Positions 24,481 through 34,472 of a stretch of 52,229 nt of DNA are shown piece after piece. The notes beneath the pieces are model-generated. The model did no database searches. It saw nothing but the letters and a program-made list of their open reading frames with translations, and was not told the DNA's origin. Each line of letters starts with the position of its first letter. The first letter of the stretch is position 1. The DNA is from JALZUV01 sp964654855 (GTDB lineage: Bacteria > Pseudomonadota > Alphaproteobacteria > Rickettsiales > JALZUV01). A program made the translations under genes and the position numbers. The DNA is taken from NCBI GenBank assembly GCA_964654855.1, contig CAZZJS010000010.1, forward strand, positions 1 through 52,229, read 5' to 3'.

Positions 24481-27129
24481 CTACGCAGCAGCCGCTTTGC
24501 TGGTTTCCTCTTCGGTGTTTTGACCAGCGGCTAGGCGGGCGACAGGCACCCGGTAAGGCGAGCATGAAACGGTGTTGAGGCCTATTGCATGACAGAAGGC
24601 AATGCTTTCAGGGTCTGCGCCTTGTTCACCACAGACACTTAGTTTGATATCTGCTTTAACCGCGCGGGCTTTTTCAGTAGCGAGCTGCACTAATTTACCC
24701 ACACGTTCTTGATCAAGGGCCATGAATGGATCGCGATCAATAATCCCTAAATCACGGTATTTTTGCAATAGAGCGCCGGTATCATCACGAGACATACCAA
24801 GCGTGGTTTGCGTGAGATCATTTGTACCGAAGCTGAAGAAATCCGCAATTTCGGCCAATTCGTCGGCAATTAAGGCAGCGGCTGGTAGTTCAATCATCGT
24901 GCCGAAGAGGTAGTTTTGCGTACCCAGTTGGTCGGCCACATCACGTGTTACATCGCGCAAAATGCGTAACTCTTCTGTCGACATAACAAGAGGAACCATA
25001 ATTTCAGGAACGACTTCCTCGCCGGTTTCAGTTGCCGCCTCGAGAATTGCTCGAATTTGTGCTTCGTAAAGTGCTGGGTGGGTCATGCCAAGGCGAACTC
25101 CACGGTGACCAAGCATTGGGTTAGTTTCAGAAAGTGCTTCAGTACGTTTTTCTAAAATTTCAACAGAAAGTCCGGTAAGCTTTGCAACTTCAGCCATTGA
25201 TGCCGCATCATGCGGTAGGAATTCGTGTAAAGGTGGGTCTAGTAAACGAATTGTGACGGGTTTTTCACGCATCAATTCAAAGATGGCTTTAAAATCATGT
25301 TTTTGGAATTCTGCTAGTTGAGTGAGAAGCTTTTGTTTCAAACCTTCATCTTCAGCGAGGATATACCCGCGCATGGCAGTAATACGCTCTGGTTGGAAGA
25401 ACATATGTTCCGTACGGCAAAGGCCAATACCTTCAGCGCCAAATTCAAGGGCAGTTTGGATATCTTCTACCGTCTCTGCATTAGCACGAACCTGTAGGTT
25501 GCGATGTGAGTCTGCCCAACCCATAAGCGTTTCGAAATCACCTGAGAGAGCGGGGGCTGCCATTGGCAATTCACCCGTATAGATTTCACCTTTACTGCCA
25601 TCCAAGGTGATGATGTCGCCTTTTTTGAGTGTTTCATTGGCAATGGTTACAGTGCCTGCAGCTTCATTAATGCGTAAACTACTTGCGCCGCAAACACATG
25701 GTTTGCCCATGCCGCGAGCAACTACGGCAGCGTGCGATGTCATGCCGCCACGTGCGGTAAGAATACCCATTGCTGCGTGCATGCCTTGAATATCTTCAGG
25801 GCTGGTTTCTTCGCGAACCAAGATAACGGATTCGCCATTCGCAGCGGCTTCATGGGCTTCTTCGCCATCAAATACAATTTTACCGCAGGCTGCACCGGGA
25901 GAGGCGGGTAAGCCACGGCCTAACACGATGATCTCTGCATTTGGATCAATCATCGGGTGAAGGAGTTGTTCGAGTGAGAGTGCATCTACACGCTTAACGG
26001 CTTCGGCTTTTGTGACGATACCTGCATTTGCAAAGGCAACTGCGAGAGAGACTGCGGCTGCTGCAGAACGTTTGCCATTACGTGTTTGCAGCATCCAGAG
26101 CTGTCCTTTTTCAATCGTGAACTCGATGTCCTGCATATCGCGGTAATGGCCTTCAAGTTTTTCAGCCAATGCAAGGAACTCTTTGAAGAGTTCTGGCATC
26201 ACGGCCTCCATAGATTTGCCTTTTTCGTCTGCAGTTTCGGCTGCTTGTGCGATTGGCAATGGCGTGCGGATACCCGCTACGACATCTTCACCTTGTGCAT
26301 TAATGAGATATTCGCCAAAGATACCTGCTTCACCGGTTGAAGGATTACGAGTGAAGGCAACGCCTGTTGCACAATCATCGCCACGGTTACCAAATACCAT
26401 GGCTTGTACGGTAACTGCGGTTCCCGCAAGACCGGTAATTTCATGAATATCGCGATAAGTAATCGCACGCGGATTCATCCAGCTATCAAATACCGCGCGG
26501 ATTGCCATTTCAAGTTGTTCGCGAGGTTCTTGTGGGAATGGTTTTCCAGTTTCATCTTTCACCACTTGCATAAACTCATTGGCTAGGTCTTTGAGATCCT
26601 CTGCGCTTAAATCCGTATCTTCTACAATGCCGAGCATAAGTTTCTTTTCATCCAGCATTTGCTCAAATGCGAAACTATCGAGTTCAAGCACGACATCCGA
26701 AAACATTTGAATGAAACGACGATAGCTATCCCATGCAAAACGTGAGTCACCGGCTTTATCTGCTAGCGCTTCAACGGTAGCGCTATTAAGGCCAAGATTT
26801 AGAACCGTATCCATCATACCAGGCATTGATATTGCTGCACCAGAGCGTACAGAAAGTAGGAGTGGGTCCGCGCCACCAAATTGTTTTCCTGTAATGGTTT
26901 CCACCTTCTTGAGTGCTTCCATTACGCTATCCATCACACCCTCTGGCAGATTATTGCCAGCATCGTTATAAACCTTGCAGCATTCAGTCGTAATCGTAAG
27001 GCCGGGAGGAACTGGTAAACCAAGATTTGCCATTTCCGCTAGGTTTGCTCCTTTGCCGCCGAGCACGTTTTTCATGCTAGCAGCACCTTCTGAACCTTTT
27101 GGACCAAAGCTATATACATATTGTGTCAT
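24481..27129 (-). CDS. ppdK: Pyruvate, phosphate dikinase
   Basis: Interconverts pyruvate + ATP + Pi and PEP + AMP + PPi; it can run for gluconeogenesis or PPi-linked glycolysis. 882 residues. N-terminal ATP-grasp domain (about 1-340, starting YSFGPKGSEG), swivelling phosphohistidine domain with GGMTSHAAVVARGMG (His466), and C-terminal PEP/pyruvate TIM barrel ending with SVCGEQGADP (catalytic Cys833). An AAGGAAAT ribosome site precedes the ATG, 14 bases after glyS, so it ends the glyQ-panD-glyS-ppdK run. Confidence 0.97.
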   Translation of the reverse strand: MTQYVYSFGPKGSEGAASMKNVLGGKGANLAEMANLGLPVPPGLTITTECCKVYNDAGNNLPEGVMDSVMEALKKVETITGKQFGGADPLLLSVRSGAAISMPGMMDTVLNLGLNSATVEALADKAGDSRFAWDSYRRFIQMFSDVVLELDSFAFEQMLDEKKLMLGIVEDTDLSAEDLKDLANEFMQVVKDETGKPFPQEPREQLEMAIRAVFDSWMNPRAITYRDIHEITGLAGTAVTVQAMVFGNRGDDCATGVAFTRNPSTGEAGIFGEYLINAQGEDVVAGIRTPLPIAQAAETADEKGKSMEAVMPELFKEFLALAEKLEGHYRDMQDIEFTIEKGQLWMLQTRNGKRSAAAAVSLAVAFANAGIVTKAEAVKRVDALSLEQLLHPMIDPNAEIIVLGRGLPASPGAACGKIVFDGEEAHEAAANGESVILVREETSPEDIQGMHAAMGILTARGGMTSHAAVVARGMGKPCVCGASSLRINEAAGTVTIANETLKKGDIITLDGSKGEIYTGELPMAAPALSGDFETLMGWADSHRNLQVRANAETVEDIQTALEFGAEGIGLCRTEHMFFQPERITAMRGYILAEDEGLKQKLLTQLAEFQKHDFKAIFELMREKPVTIRLLDPPLHEFLPHDAASMAEVAKLTGLSVEILEKRTEALSETNPMLGHRGVRLGMTHPALYEAQIRAILEAATETGEEVVPEIMVPLVMSTEELRILRDVTRDVADQLGTQNYLFGTMIELPAAALIADELAEIADFFSFGTNDLTQTTLGMSRDDTGALLQKYRDLGIIDRDPFMALDQERVGKLVQLATEKARAVKADIKLSVCGEQGADPESIAFCHAIGLNTVSCSPYRVPVARLAAGQNTEEETSKAAAA

Positions 27130-27143
27130 GGTTATTTCCTTAT

Positions 27144-29159
27144 CTATGCGGCTTGTTGGATTTGGCTAAAGTCGGCAATATTTTGCATATTATCTACCAA
27201 TGCTGAAAGAAGAGTTAAACGATTTTGTCGTAAATCAGCATTATCTGCGTTTACGGTTACTTTATCGAAGAAGGCATCAACCGGTTGGCGAAGTTCGGCA
27301 AAAGAGGTAAGCGCCTCACCGTAAGCTTCAGCCGCGAGATGAGCATCCACAGCGCTTGCTGTTGAGTTCATCGCTTCGAATAATGTTTTTTCTTCCATTT
27401 GTTCTAATAATTCGGTGCTCACATTGCCTTGTGCCTTAGAATCACTTTTAGCTAAGATATTGGCTGCGCGGCCATAAGCAGTTAGCAATGCTGATGCATC
27501 TTGACCCTGCATGAAATCTTGCAGTGCTTCGATTTTGCGTGTGAGACGAAGGAAGTCATCATCTTGTGTATTTGTCAGCACCGCCTCGATTACATCATGA
27601 CGCAGACTTTTATCTTTCAATACACCGCGTAGGCGCTCAAGGAAGAAAGCCTGTAACGCTTCATCGTCGCCAGTGAACTGGCTGAGAGGTAAACGTAATT
27701 CATTTTCAAGAATGATACGGATAACGCCTAAAGCTGCACGACGCAGTGCGAAGGGGTCCTTTGAACCTGTCGGAATTTCTTTTGCGCCGAATAACCCTGT
27801 TAGAGTATCTAATTTATCTGCTAAAGCGATAGCAATGCTCACCGGTTGTGTTGGCACCGGCGATTTGGGGCCTTGCGGCAGGTAATGCTCACTAATTGCA
27901 TCGGCTACTGCCGGCGTTTCGTTTTGCGCAAGAGCGTAATAACGCCCCATCGTGCCTTGCAGGTCAGCAAACTCGCCGACCATTCCGGTGGCTAAATCTG
28001 CTTTGCACAATTCAGCTGCGCGTGCCACCTGCGTTTTATCTGCTGAAGGAATAAACTCGCAAAGTGCTTTAGCAGTTTTACCGATTCGTTCTATTTTATC
28101 TGCCACTGTGCCTAGCTTCGTATGGAATACGACAGATTTTAGTTTTTCGTTCCACTGTGCTAGCGGTTGCTGTTGATCTTTATGGTAGAAGAATTGACCA
28201 TCAGCTAAGCGCGCACGTAATACACGCTCATTGCCAGCTATCACTGCTTTGCCACCATCAGAGGCTTCAATGTTGCTGGTGATAAGAAACTTCGAAGCGG
28301 CTGTGCCGTCTTTTTCAAGTAGTGTAAAATACTTCTGATGATTGCGCATTTCGGAGCGCATCACTTCGGGTGGTAAGTCCATAAAGCTATCATCGATGGA
28401 GCCTTCAAGAATCACTGACCATTCAACAAGGCCGGTCACTTCTAACAGGAGGGCAGGGTCTTCCATCACAGTTAAACCGGAGGATGTAGCTTGTTTATCA
28501 ATCGCTTGCTTAATCATCGTTTCACGCTTTACGCCATCGGCAATCACATAGGCTTTCTTTAAAGTGGCCTCATAATCATCTGATGAAGTTAGTGTAATTT
28601 CCGCCGGTGCGTGGAAACGGTGGCCGTAAGTGAGGTTATTGGCTTTTAGGTGAGCGAACTCAATTGGCACAATGTCGCTATCAAGAATACAGCAGATATT
28701 TTGTAGTGGACGCGCCCAGTTAAGCGCGTAATCACCCCAGCGCATCGATTTCGCCCAAGGTAGGTCGCCAAGTAACTGCTCGATGATAGCTTTTAACGCA
28801 TCGCCTGTCGCTTTGCCTTTTTCGTTAATCACCGCGAAGAAATAATCTTTACCTTTTATCTCGCGCGTTTCTAGCTGATCTTTGGTCAGGCCAGTGCTAC
28901 GTAAGAAACCTTCTAATGCTTGCTCAGGTGCGCTTGTCGCAGGGCCTTTACGCTCCTCGGCAACATCCGGTTGGCGTGCAGGTAGGTCATTCACAATCAC
29001 CGCTAAACGGCGAGGAGTACGGAAGGTGGAAACCTCGCCATGCTCAAGTTTTGCGGTTTTAAGGGCTTTAAGTAGATTCTCACGCAACCAGCTCTCTGCC
29101 TTTGGCTGCATTCCAGCAGGCAATTCTTCAGAAAATAATTCGAGGAGTAGGTTCGCCAT
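27144..29159 (-). CDS. glyS: Glycyl-tRNA synthetase beta subunit
   Basis: Beta chain of the bacterial alpha2beta2 glycyl-tRNA synthetase; binds tRNA-Gly. 671 residues. The family N-terminus LLLELFSEELPAGMQPKAE and GRYYALAQNE are seen, and the C-terminal region (about 560-660) is the anticodon-binding-like domain. Five bases after panD on the same strand; acts with glyQ. Confidence 0.96.
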   Translation of the reverse strand: MANLLLELFSEELPAGMQPKAESWLRENLLKALKTAKLEHGEVSTFRTPRRLAVIVNDLPARQPDVAEERKGPATSAPEQALEGFLRSTGLTKDQLETREIKGKDYFFAVINEKGKATGDALKAIIEQLLGDLPWAKSMRWGDYALNWARPLQNICCILDSDIVPIEFAHLKANNLTYGHRFHAPAEITLTSSDDYEATLKKAYVIADGVKRETMIKQAIDKQATSSGLTVMEDPALLLEVTGLVEWSVILEGSIDDSFMDLPPEVMRSEMRNHQKYFTLLEKDGTAASKFLITSNIEASDGGKAVIAGNERVLRARLADGQFFYHKDQQQPLAQWNEKLKSVVFHTKLGTVADKIERIGKTAKALCEFIPSADKTQVARAAELCKADLATGMVGEFADLQGTMGRYYALAQNETPAVADAISEHYLPQGPKSPVPTQPVSIAIALADKLDTLTGLFGAKEIPTGSKDPFALRRAALGVIRIILENELRLPLSQFTGDDEALQAFFLERLRGVLKDKSLRHDVIEAVLTNTQDDDFLRLTRKIEALQDFMQGQDASALLTAYGRAANILAKSDSKAQGNVSTELLEQMEEKTLFEAMNSTASAVDAHLAAEAYGEALTSFAELRQPVDAFFDKVTVNADNADLRQNRLTLLSALVDNMQNIADFSQIQQAA

Positions 29160-29164
29160 AATCT

Positions 29165-29518
29165 TTATTTTACCGGTTTATTCTTTTCATCCACCAACAC
29201 AACAGTGGGTTTATGTTTCTTTGCCTTTTTAGGCTTCATCTCAGCATAGGCGATAATGATCAACAAGTCGCCAATATCGACTAAATGCGCTGCCGCACCG
29301 TTCACTTGAATTTCGCCATCTCCACGCTTTTCAGATTCAATCGTGTAAGTCGTAAAGCGGTTACCGTTATTAATATCCAGTACATCTACTTGCTCATAAG
29401 GCAAAATACCTGCTGCTTCGAGTAAGTCAGGATCCACCGTGATAGAGCCTTCATAATGCAAGTCAGCATTCGTAACGGTTGCCCGATGGATCTTCGCTTT
29501 GAACATGGTGAGAGTCAT
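29165..29518 (-). CDS. panD: Aspartate 1-decarboxylase, pyruvoyl enzyme
   Basis: Makes beta-alanine for pantothenate. 117 residues. The self-cleavage site is visible as HYEGSIT with cleavage expected between Gly24 and Ser25, which becomes the pyruvoyl group. The N-terminus KAKIHRATVTNADLHY is family-typical, and a Lys-rich C-terminal tail is present. Its ATG overlaps the glyQ stop in ATGA, implying translational coupling. panD between glyQ and glyS is an uncommon location. Confidence 0.93.
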   Translation of the reverse strand: MTLTMFKAKIHRATVTNADLHYEGSITVDPDLLEAAGILPYEQVDVLDINNGNRFTTYTIESEKRGDGEIQVNGAAAHLVDIGDLLIIIAYAEMKPKKAKKHKPTVVLVDEKNKPVK

Positions 29519-30381
29519 GCGGCTGCCTCGCTTGGTGTAATTGATTCTAAATATTTTTTACAGCAGCCTTTCGCAAGGGCGCGTACACGGCCAATATAGG
29601 CAGCACGTTCGGTAACAGAGATCACTCCGCGAGCATCAAGCAGATTAAAGGCGTGACTGGCTTTAATGCACTGATCATAAGCGGGTAGGGGCAGCTTATG
29701 CTCTAGCAGCTCGTTACATTGTTTTTCTGCATCATCGAACTGGCGGAATAGTAAGGCTGTATCTGCCACATCCAAATTATAGGCAGAGAATTGTTGCTCA
29801 TTGGCGAGGAACACATCGCCGTAAGTCACGCCATCGCCGTTAAAGTCGAGGTCATAGACATTCTCAACGCCTTGAATATACATAGCGAGACGTTCTAGGC
29901 CGTAAGTGAGCTCGCCGGTCACAGGCTTGCATTCAAAGCCACCAACTTGTTGGAAGTAAGTAAATTGGGTGACTTCCATTCCGTCGCACCATACTTCCCA
30001 ACCGAGGCCCCAAGCGCCAAGCGTTGGGCTTTCCCAATCATCTTCTACAAAGCGGATATCATGCAGGAGGGGATCAATGTCGAGGGTTTTTAAGCTGTCT
30101 AAATAGAGCTGCTGGATATTATCCGGCGAAGGTTTCAGTACAACTTGATATTGATAGTAATGCTGTAAGCGGTTTGGGTTCTCACCATAGCGGCCATCCG
30201 AAGGGCGGCGTGAAGGTTGCACATAAGCGGCCTTCCAGTGATCAGGTCCGAGTGCACGTAGCGTTGTGGCAGGGTGGAAAGTTCCAGCGCCCATCTCAAC
30301 ATCATAGGGCTGCAAAATCACACAACCTTGATCTGCCCAAAACTGATGGAGCTTAAGGATAATATCTTGAAAACTGCTCAT
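29515..30381 (-). CDS. glyQ: Glycyl-tRNA synthetase alpha subunit
   Basis: Catalytic alpha chain of the tetrameric glycyl-tRNA synthetase. 288 residues; near-invariant N-terminus (LHQFWADQGCVILQPYD, GAGTFHPAT, YVQPSRRPSDGRYGENPNR) and FTYFQQVGG. First gene of the leftward operon; divergent from resB across 103 bases. Confidence 0.97.
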   Translation of the reverse strand: MSSFQDIILKLHQFWADQGCVILQPYDVEMGAGTFHPATTLRALGPDHWKAAYVQPSRRPSDGRYGENPNRLQHYYQYQVVLKPSPDNIQQLYLDSLKTLDIDPLLHDIRFVEDDWESPTLGAWGLGWEVWCDGMEVTQFTYFQQVGGFECKPVTGELTYGLERLAMYIQGVENVYDLDFNGDGVTYGDVFLANEQQFSAYNLDVADTALLFRQFDDAEKQCNELLEHKLPLPAYDQCIKASHAFNLLDARGVISVTERAAYIGRVRALAKGCCKKYLESITPSEAAA

Positions 30382-30484
30382 GGAACGTTTTTAAGCTTCC
30401 ACCGCGGCAGTTGCAAGGGGTGAAAGCCTTTTAAGGGCAGAATCTTGATGGTAATTGCCTCATTTTCTTTGTAATAGCTGATTT

Positions 30485-31543
30485 ATGCCAAATTATGCCT
30501 CTCGCATTTTGAACTTTTTCACCAGTCCAGCGCTGATTTTCTGGGTTATGCCATGGCTTATGGTGCTGCTTGTAATCGGGACAATTTCGCAACGCTATAT
30601 CGGGCTTTATGAAGCGGAAAAACTTTTCTTCTCTGCTTGGTGGTTATGGGGCGGTCCGGTTCCAGTGCCGGGTGTGTATACAATACTTGGAGTATTGACG
30701 CTTGGTTTGCTGGCTAAACTGCTCTTCAAAACTCGTTGGGTTAAGGCGCAAGCGGGAACAATTCTTGCCCATATAGGCGCGTTAACATTATTGCTAGGCG
30801 GGCTGGTGACTGCATTCACTGCCGAAGAAGGCTATCTGACGTTGATACCAGATGAAGTTGGGCGAGTTGTTTCTGATTATCATCAACGTGAATTGGTCTT
30901 ATATGAAGAGGATAAAGTGGTTCAGCGCATTCCGTTTGAGGCGTTGAAGGTTGGTGAAACAATATCGCTCAATAGTGGTGCTTTTAGCTTAAACATGCTG
31001 AATCAATGCCGAAACTGTAAACCTGTCGTTACTAAAGATGGCCGCCTGTCATTGCAAAAAGTGGATTTGGAAAAAGAGGATGAGGCCAATTTAAGTGGCA
31101 TCACTTTTGAACTCTCTCTGAATGAAACCCAGCATGTGCTTTATGAGGCCATCCCGCGCCCCATCGAATTTAGTGTAAATGATAAAAATTATAAGCTTCT
31201 TTTGACTAAAGCGAATCGCTTATTACCTTTTGCAGTGAAGTTAAATGCGTTCAAAAAGTTTAGCTACCCTGGTTCAGATACAGCTTCTGAGTATGAGTCA
31301 AAAGTGACAATTATTGAGAAATCTGGGTTGGAGTGGGACCAAGCTATCCGTATGAATGAACCGCTACGCACTCATGGTTATACGCTTTATCAGTCGTCGT
31401 TTTTAGAAGTAAATGGGCAGCAAGCTAGTGTGCTTGCTGTAGTGAAGAATAGCGGATTCTTATTTCCCTATATTGCCAGTATTATCATGGCTTTAGGGCT
31501 GATCTTGCAAGTATGGATTCGCAGTAAAAAGGCACGTTTATGA
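30485..31543 (+). CDS. resB: ResB/CcsB-like cytochrome c biogenesis protein
   Basis: 352 residues. N-terminal membrane spans (about 17-35, 62-80, 92-112), a large periplasmic domain (about 115-325) with a CRNC pair, and a final span (about 328-345). This is the layout of ResB/CcsB, the partner of CcsA in System II haem transfer to apocytochrome c. Its stop overlaps the CcsA start (ATGA), so both are made together. Most alphaproteobacteria use System I (Ccm) instead. Confidence 0.82.
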   Translation: MPNYASRILNFFTSPALIFWVMPWLMVLLVIGTISQRYIGLYEAEKLFFSAWWLWGGPVPVPGVYTILGVLTLGLLAKLLFKTRWVKAQAGTILAHIGALTLLLGGLVTAFTAEEGYLTLIPDEVGRVVSDYHQRELVLYEEDKVVQRIPFEALKVGETISLNSGAFSLNMLNQCRNCKPVVTKDGRLSLQKVDLEKEDEANLSGITFELSLNETQHVLYEAIPRPIEFSVNDKNYKLLLTKANRLLPFAVKLNAFKKFSYPGSDTASEYESKVTIIEKSGLEWDQAIRMNEPLRTHGYTLYQSSFLEVNGQQASVLAVVKNSGFLFPYIASIIMALGLILQVWIRSKKARL

Positions 31544-33249
31544 TTCGCTTTTTGCTTGTAATGCTTTTCTTTCCATTCTTCGTAAATGCGAATGGGTTAG
31601 ACACGGATGCTTTCGGTCAATTGCCGTTATTGCATGAAGGGCGCATCAAGCCGATTGATAGCTTTGCTCGTATTCATTTTGAAGGTGATAATTCAACACA
31701 GCAATTGGTTGAGGCTTTATTCACTCCTGAAGCAATATTGGATAGGGAGCGCTTTGAGCTTCCATTAAAGTCGTTGCATCAGATACTTGAGCTGTCAGAG
31801 GAGAAAGAGCGTTACTCTTATAAAGAGCTTGCTCCCGCACTTGATAAGCAGCGTCCCATTCTAAAGCAGTTAGCGGTTAAAGATGCGAATAAATATACGG
31901 CGAATGAGAAGGCCTTATGGCAGGTATATGGCCAAGTTGATGCCTTCGCGCAAATTATCCGAAGCTTCTCAGCCTTTGTACCGTTAGAGGGTGAGAAAGC
32001 GACCTATTACGATTTACGCCATAAGCAAGACAAGCTCTCAAAGCGTTTGAAAGGCATTGTTAAACGTAAAGGCGAAGATCTTACCCTATATAATGAAAGC
32101 GAGACGAGTATTGCGTTGCAGTCTTTTGCGCTAACATCAGTGCGTTTAACGGGGCAAGGTAATGAGTTATTTAAAGTGCTTCCCACTGCGATAGAAGGTG
32201 AATGGATAACCCCATGGCAACTTGTTGAAGGCGGCAAGGGAACACCGCAAGCCGGCCAATTAATGCAAAATTGGCAATTACTTGTAAAAGCGTATCGCGG
32301 TGATGATGCGAGTGCATGGCACCAGCAACTTAGGTTAATTAAACAAAATACACCAAAGAGTGAATGGAAGTTGCAGCTTGAAACGCTCTATAATAGCGCC
32401 TCACTGATTCCTAAAATAGCGTTGCTTTATGGGGTTATCTTCTTGCTCACTCTGTTGGGTAAGTTCCAGCGTTTTGTGGTACCAGCTTTTGCGGTAGCTC
32501 TTGGGCTTCATAGTTTAGTGATCCTGACGCGCATCGCATTACTTGGCCGTCCACCTGTGAGCACGCTTTATGAATCCGTTCTATTTGTTGCGTTGATTGC
32601 CGCCGCGTTTGGGTTTTGGTTCTATTGTCGTAAACACTATCAAGAAGGGGTGCTGATTGGCACATTACTTGGTGGCGGTTTGTTGGCGGTAAGTAATGTT
32701 TATGCAGGGCAGGGCGATACAATGGTAGTGTTGATTGCTGTGCTTAACACGAATATTTGGCTGGCGACACATGTTATCTGCATCACGATTGGTTACGGTA
32801 CGGCGCTTGTCGTAGGAAGCTTGGCGCATATCTCGCTTGTTAGGCCAAGCCTCTCCAAACCATTGCCATTCTTAACGGTTGTAGCGTTATTATTCACCGC
32901 AATTGGTACTATCCTTGGGGGTATCTGGGCGGATCAATCATGGGGGCGTTTCTGGGGATGGGATCCGAAAGAAAATGGTGCGCTCTGGATTGTGCTTTGG
33001 CTTGTATGGCTTTTGCATGGGCGGATGCTTAGCTTTATGGGGCAGCGCGGCTTTGCTGCGTTGCTGGCATGTACGAATATCATTGTGGCACTTAGCTGGT
33101 TTGGTGTGAACCTGTTGGGGGCAGGGTTGCATTCTTATGGGTTTACTGATGCCGCCGCTTTCGGCTTGTTTTGGTTTTGTGTGATAGAATTACTAATTAT
33201 TTTTGTACTTTATCTTTATCCACAATTTTTGCAAAAAAGGGCGGAATAA
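31540..33249 (+). CDS. ccsA: CcsA/ResC-like haem handling protein with periplasmic N-terminal domain
   Basis: 569 residues. Signal-like N-terminus followed by a periplasmic domain of about 270 residues beginning FGQLPLLHEGRIKPIDSFAR. Then come about eight membrane spans with the tryptophan-rich WWD haem motif WGRFWGWDPKE (about 468-478) and flanking histidines (LGLHS, THVICITIG, GLHSYGF). WWD proteins present haem to apocytochrome c in the periplasm. The long N-terminal domain resembles System II proteins of Bacteroidetes and epsilonproteobacteria more than short CcsA. Confidence 0.85.
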   Translation: MIRFLLVMLFFPFFVNANGLDTDAFGQLPLLHEGRIKPIDSFARIHFEGDNSTQQLVEALFTPEAILDRERFELPLKSLHQILELSEEKERYSYKELAPALDKQRPILKQLAVKDANKYTANEKALWQVYGQVDAFAQIIRSFSAFVPLEGEKATYYDLRHKQDKLSKRLKGIVKRKGEDLTLYNESETSIALQSFALTSVRLTGQGNELFKVLPTAIEGEWITPWQLVEGGKGTPQAGQLMQNWQLLVKAYRGDDASAWHQQLRLIKQNTPKSEWKLQLETLYNSASLIPKIALLYGVIFLLTLLGKFQRFVVPAFAVALGLHSLVILTRIALLGRPPVSTLYESVLFVALIAAAFGFWFYCRKHYQEGVLIGTLLGGGLLAVSNVYAGQGDTMVVLIAVLNTNIWLATHVICITIGYGTALVVGSLAHISLVRPSLSKPLPFLTVVALLFTAIGTILGGIWADQSWGRFWGWDPKENGALWIVLWLVWLLHGRMLSFMGQRGFAALLACTNIIVALSWFGVNLLGAGLHSYGFTDAAAFGLFWFCVIELLIIFVLYLYPQFLQKRAE

Positions 33250-33253
33250 ACGG

Positions 33254-33287
33254 TTGCGCGAGGGGCAGGGAATAGCTAAGCATTCTC
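33254..33287 (+). promoter_or_regulatory. Two-hairpin leader just upstream of serC
   Basis: Within 42 bases before the serC ATG, TTGC/GCAG (33254-33268) and GGGAATAGC-TAA-GCATTCTCC (about 33268-33288) form two short stems, the second with one bulged A. Alphaproteobacterial serC operons are known to carry a conserved serC leader RNA at this place, so this is a candidate member. I cannot test the consensus. Confidence 0.4.
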
Positions 33288-33291
33288 CGCT

Positions 33292-34458
33292 ATGAATATA
33301 CCTTCTCAAAAACCCGCAAATCCTAATTTTTCATCCGGCCCTTGTACGAAGCACCCAGGTTGGTCAGTCAAAGTGCTCGAAAATGCAGTGCTTGGTCGTT
33401 CGCATCGCTCTGGTGTTGGTAAAGCACGCTTGAAACAAGCGATCGAGATGGCACGTGAAGCGCTTGGCATTCCGGCTGATTACAAAATTGGCATCGTGCC
33501 CGCATCTGATACAGGTGCATTTGAAATGGCGATGTGGAGCATGTTGGGTGCTCGCGGTGTAGATATGTGCGCATGGGAAAGCTTTGGTTCGGGCTGGGTA
33601 AGCGATGTGACAAAACAACTGAAGCTTGATGATGTTCGCACATTCGAAGCAGATTATGGCGAGATTCCTGATCTTTCTGGAACAGATTGGTCACGCGATG
33701 TTTGCTTTACTTGGAATGGCACGACTTCCGGCGTGAAAGTGCCAAATGGTGATTGGATTGCCGCTGACCGCGAAGGTTTAAGTCTATGTGATGCCACTTC
33801 GGCTGTTTATGCGATGGATATGCCATGGGATAAGCTTGATGTCATCACATGGAGCTGGCAGAAAGTTCTCGGCGGCGAGGCTGCACATGGTATGATCGTT
33901 CTCAGCCCACGTGCAGTTGAACGTTTGGAATCTTACACACCAGCATGGCCGCTGCCGAAAATTTTCCGTCTGACCAAAGGCGGTAAACTCATTGATGGTA
34001 TTTTTGAAGGGGCGACGATTAACACCCCATCCATGCTTTGTGTTGAAGATGTGATTGATGCTCATAATTGGGCAACATCTGTTGGTGGACTACAAGGCAT
34101 GATCAAACGTTCAGAGGCTAACTTAGGCGCTGTTGAAGCATGGGTGGCACAAAGCGACTGGGCGGCATTTTTGGCAGAAGATAAAGCCGTGCGCTCTAAT
34201 ACCTCGATCTGCTTAAAAATCACTGACAGTTGGTTTATCTCGCTCGATGCTGATGCACAATTTAAAGCCATTAAAGCCATGTGTAAGTTATTGGATGAGC
34301 AAGGCGTAGCCTATGATATTGCAGGTTATCGCGATGCTCCTGCAGGTTTGCGTCTATGGGGTGGTGCTACCGTAGAAACCTCTGATCTTGAAGCTCTCTT
34401 CCCATGGTTGGATTGGGCTTATGCCGAACTAAAAGAAACATCAGCACAAGCTGCATAG
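33292..34458 (+). CDS. serC: Phosphoserine aminotransferase, alphaproteobacterial type
   Basis: PLP enzyme making 3-phosphoserine from 3-phosphohydroxypyruvate; a related activity serves pyridoxine synthesis. 388 residues; starts PNFSSGPCTKHPGWSVKVL and has LGRSHRS. The PLP lysine is probably in ITWSWQKVLGGE. This N-terminus marks the divergent SerC subgroup of alphaproteobacteria. Fourteen bases upstream of serA in one operon. Confidence 0.93.
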   Translation: MNIPSQKPANPNFSSGPCTKHPGWSVKVLENAVLGRSHRSGVGKARLKQAIEMAREALGIPADYKIGIVPASDTGAFEMAMWSMLGARGVDMCAWESFGSGWVSDVTKQLKLDDVRTFEADYGEIPDLSGTDWSRDVCFTWNGTTSGVKVPNGDWIAADREGLSLCDATSAVYAMDMPWDKLDVITWSWQKVLGGEAAHGMIVLSPRAVERLESYTPAWPLPKIFRLTKGGKLIDGIFEGATINTPSMLCVEDVIDAHNWATSVGGLQGMIKRSEANLGAVEAWVAQSDWAAFLAEDKAVRSNTSICLKITDSWFISLDADAQFKAIKAMCKLLDEQGVAYDIAGYRDAPAGLRLWGGATVETSDLEALFPWLDWAYAELKETSAQAA

Positions 34459-34472
34459 AAGGAATAATCAAA

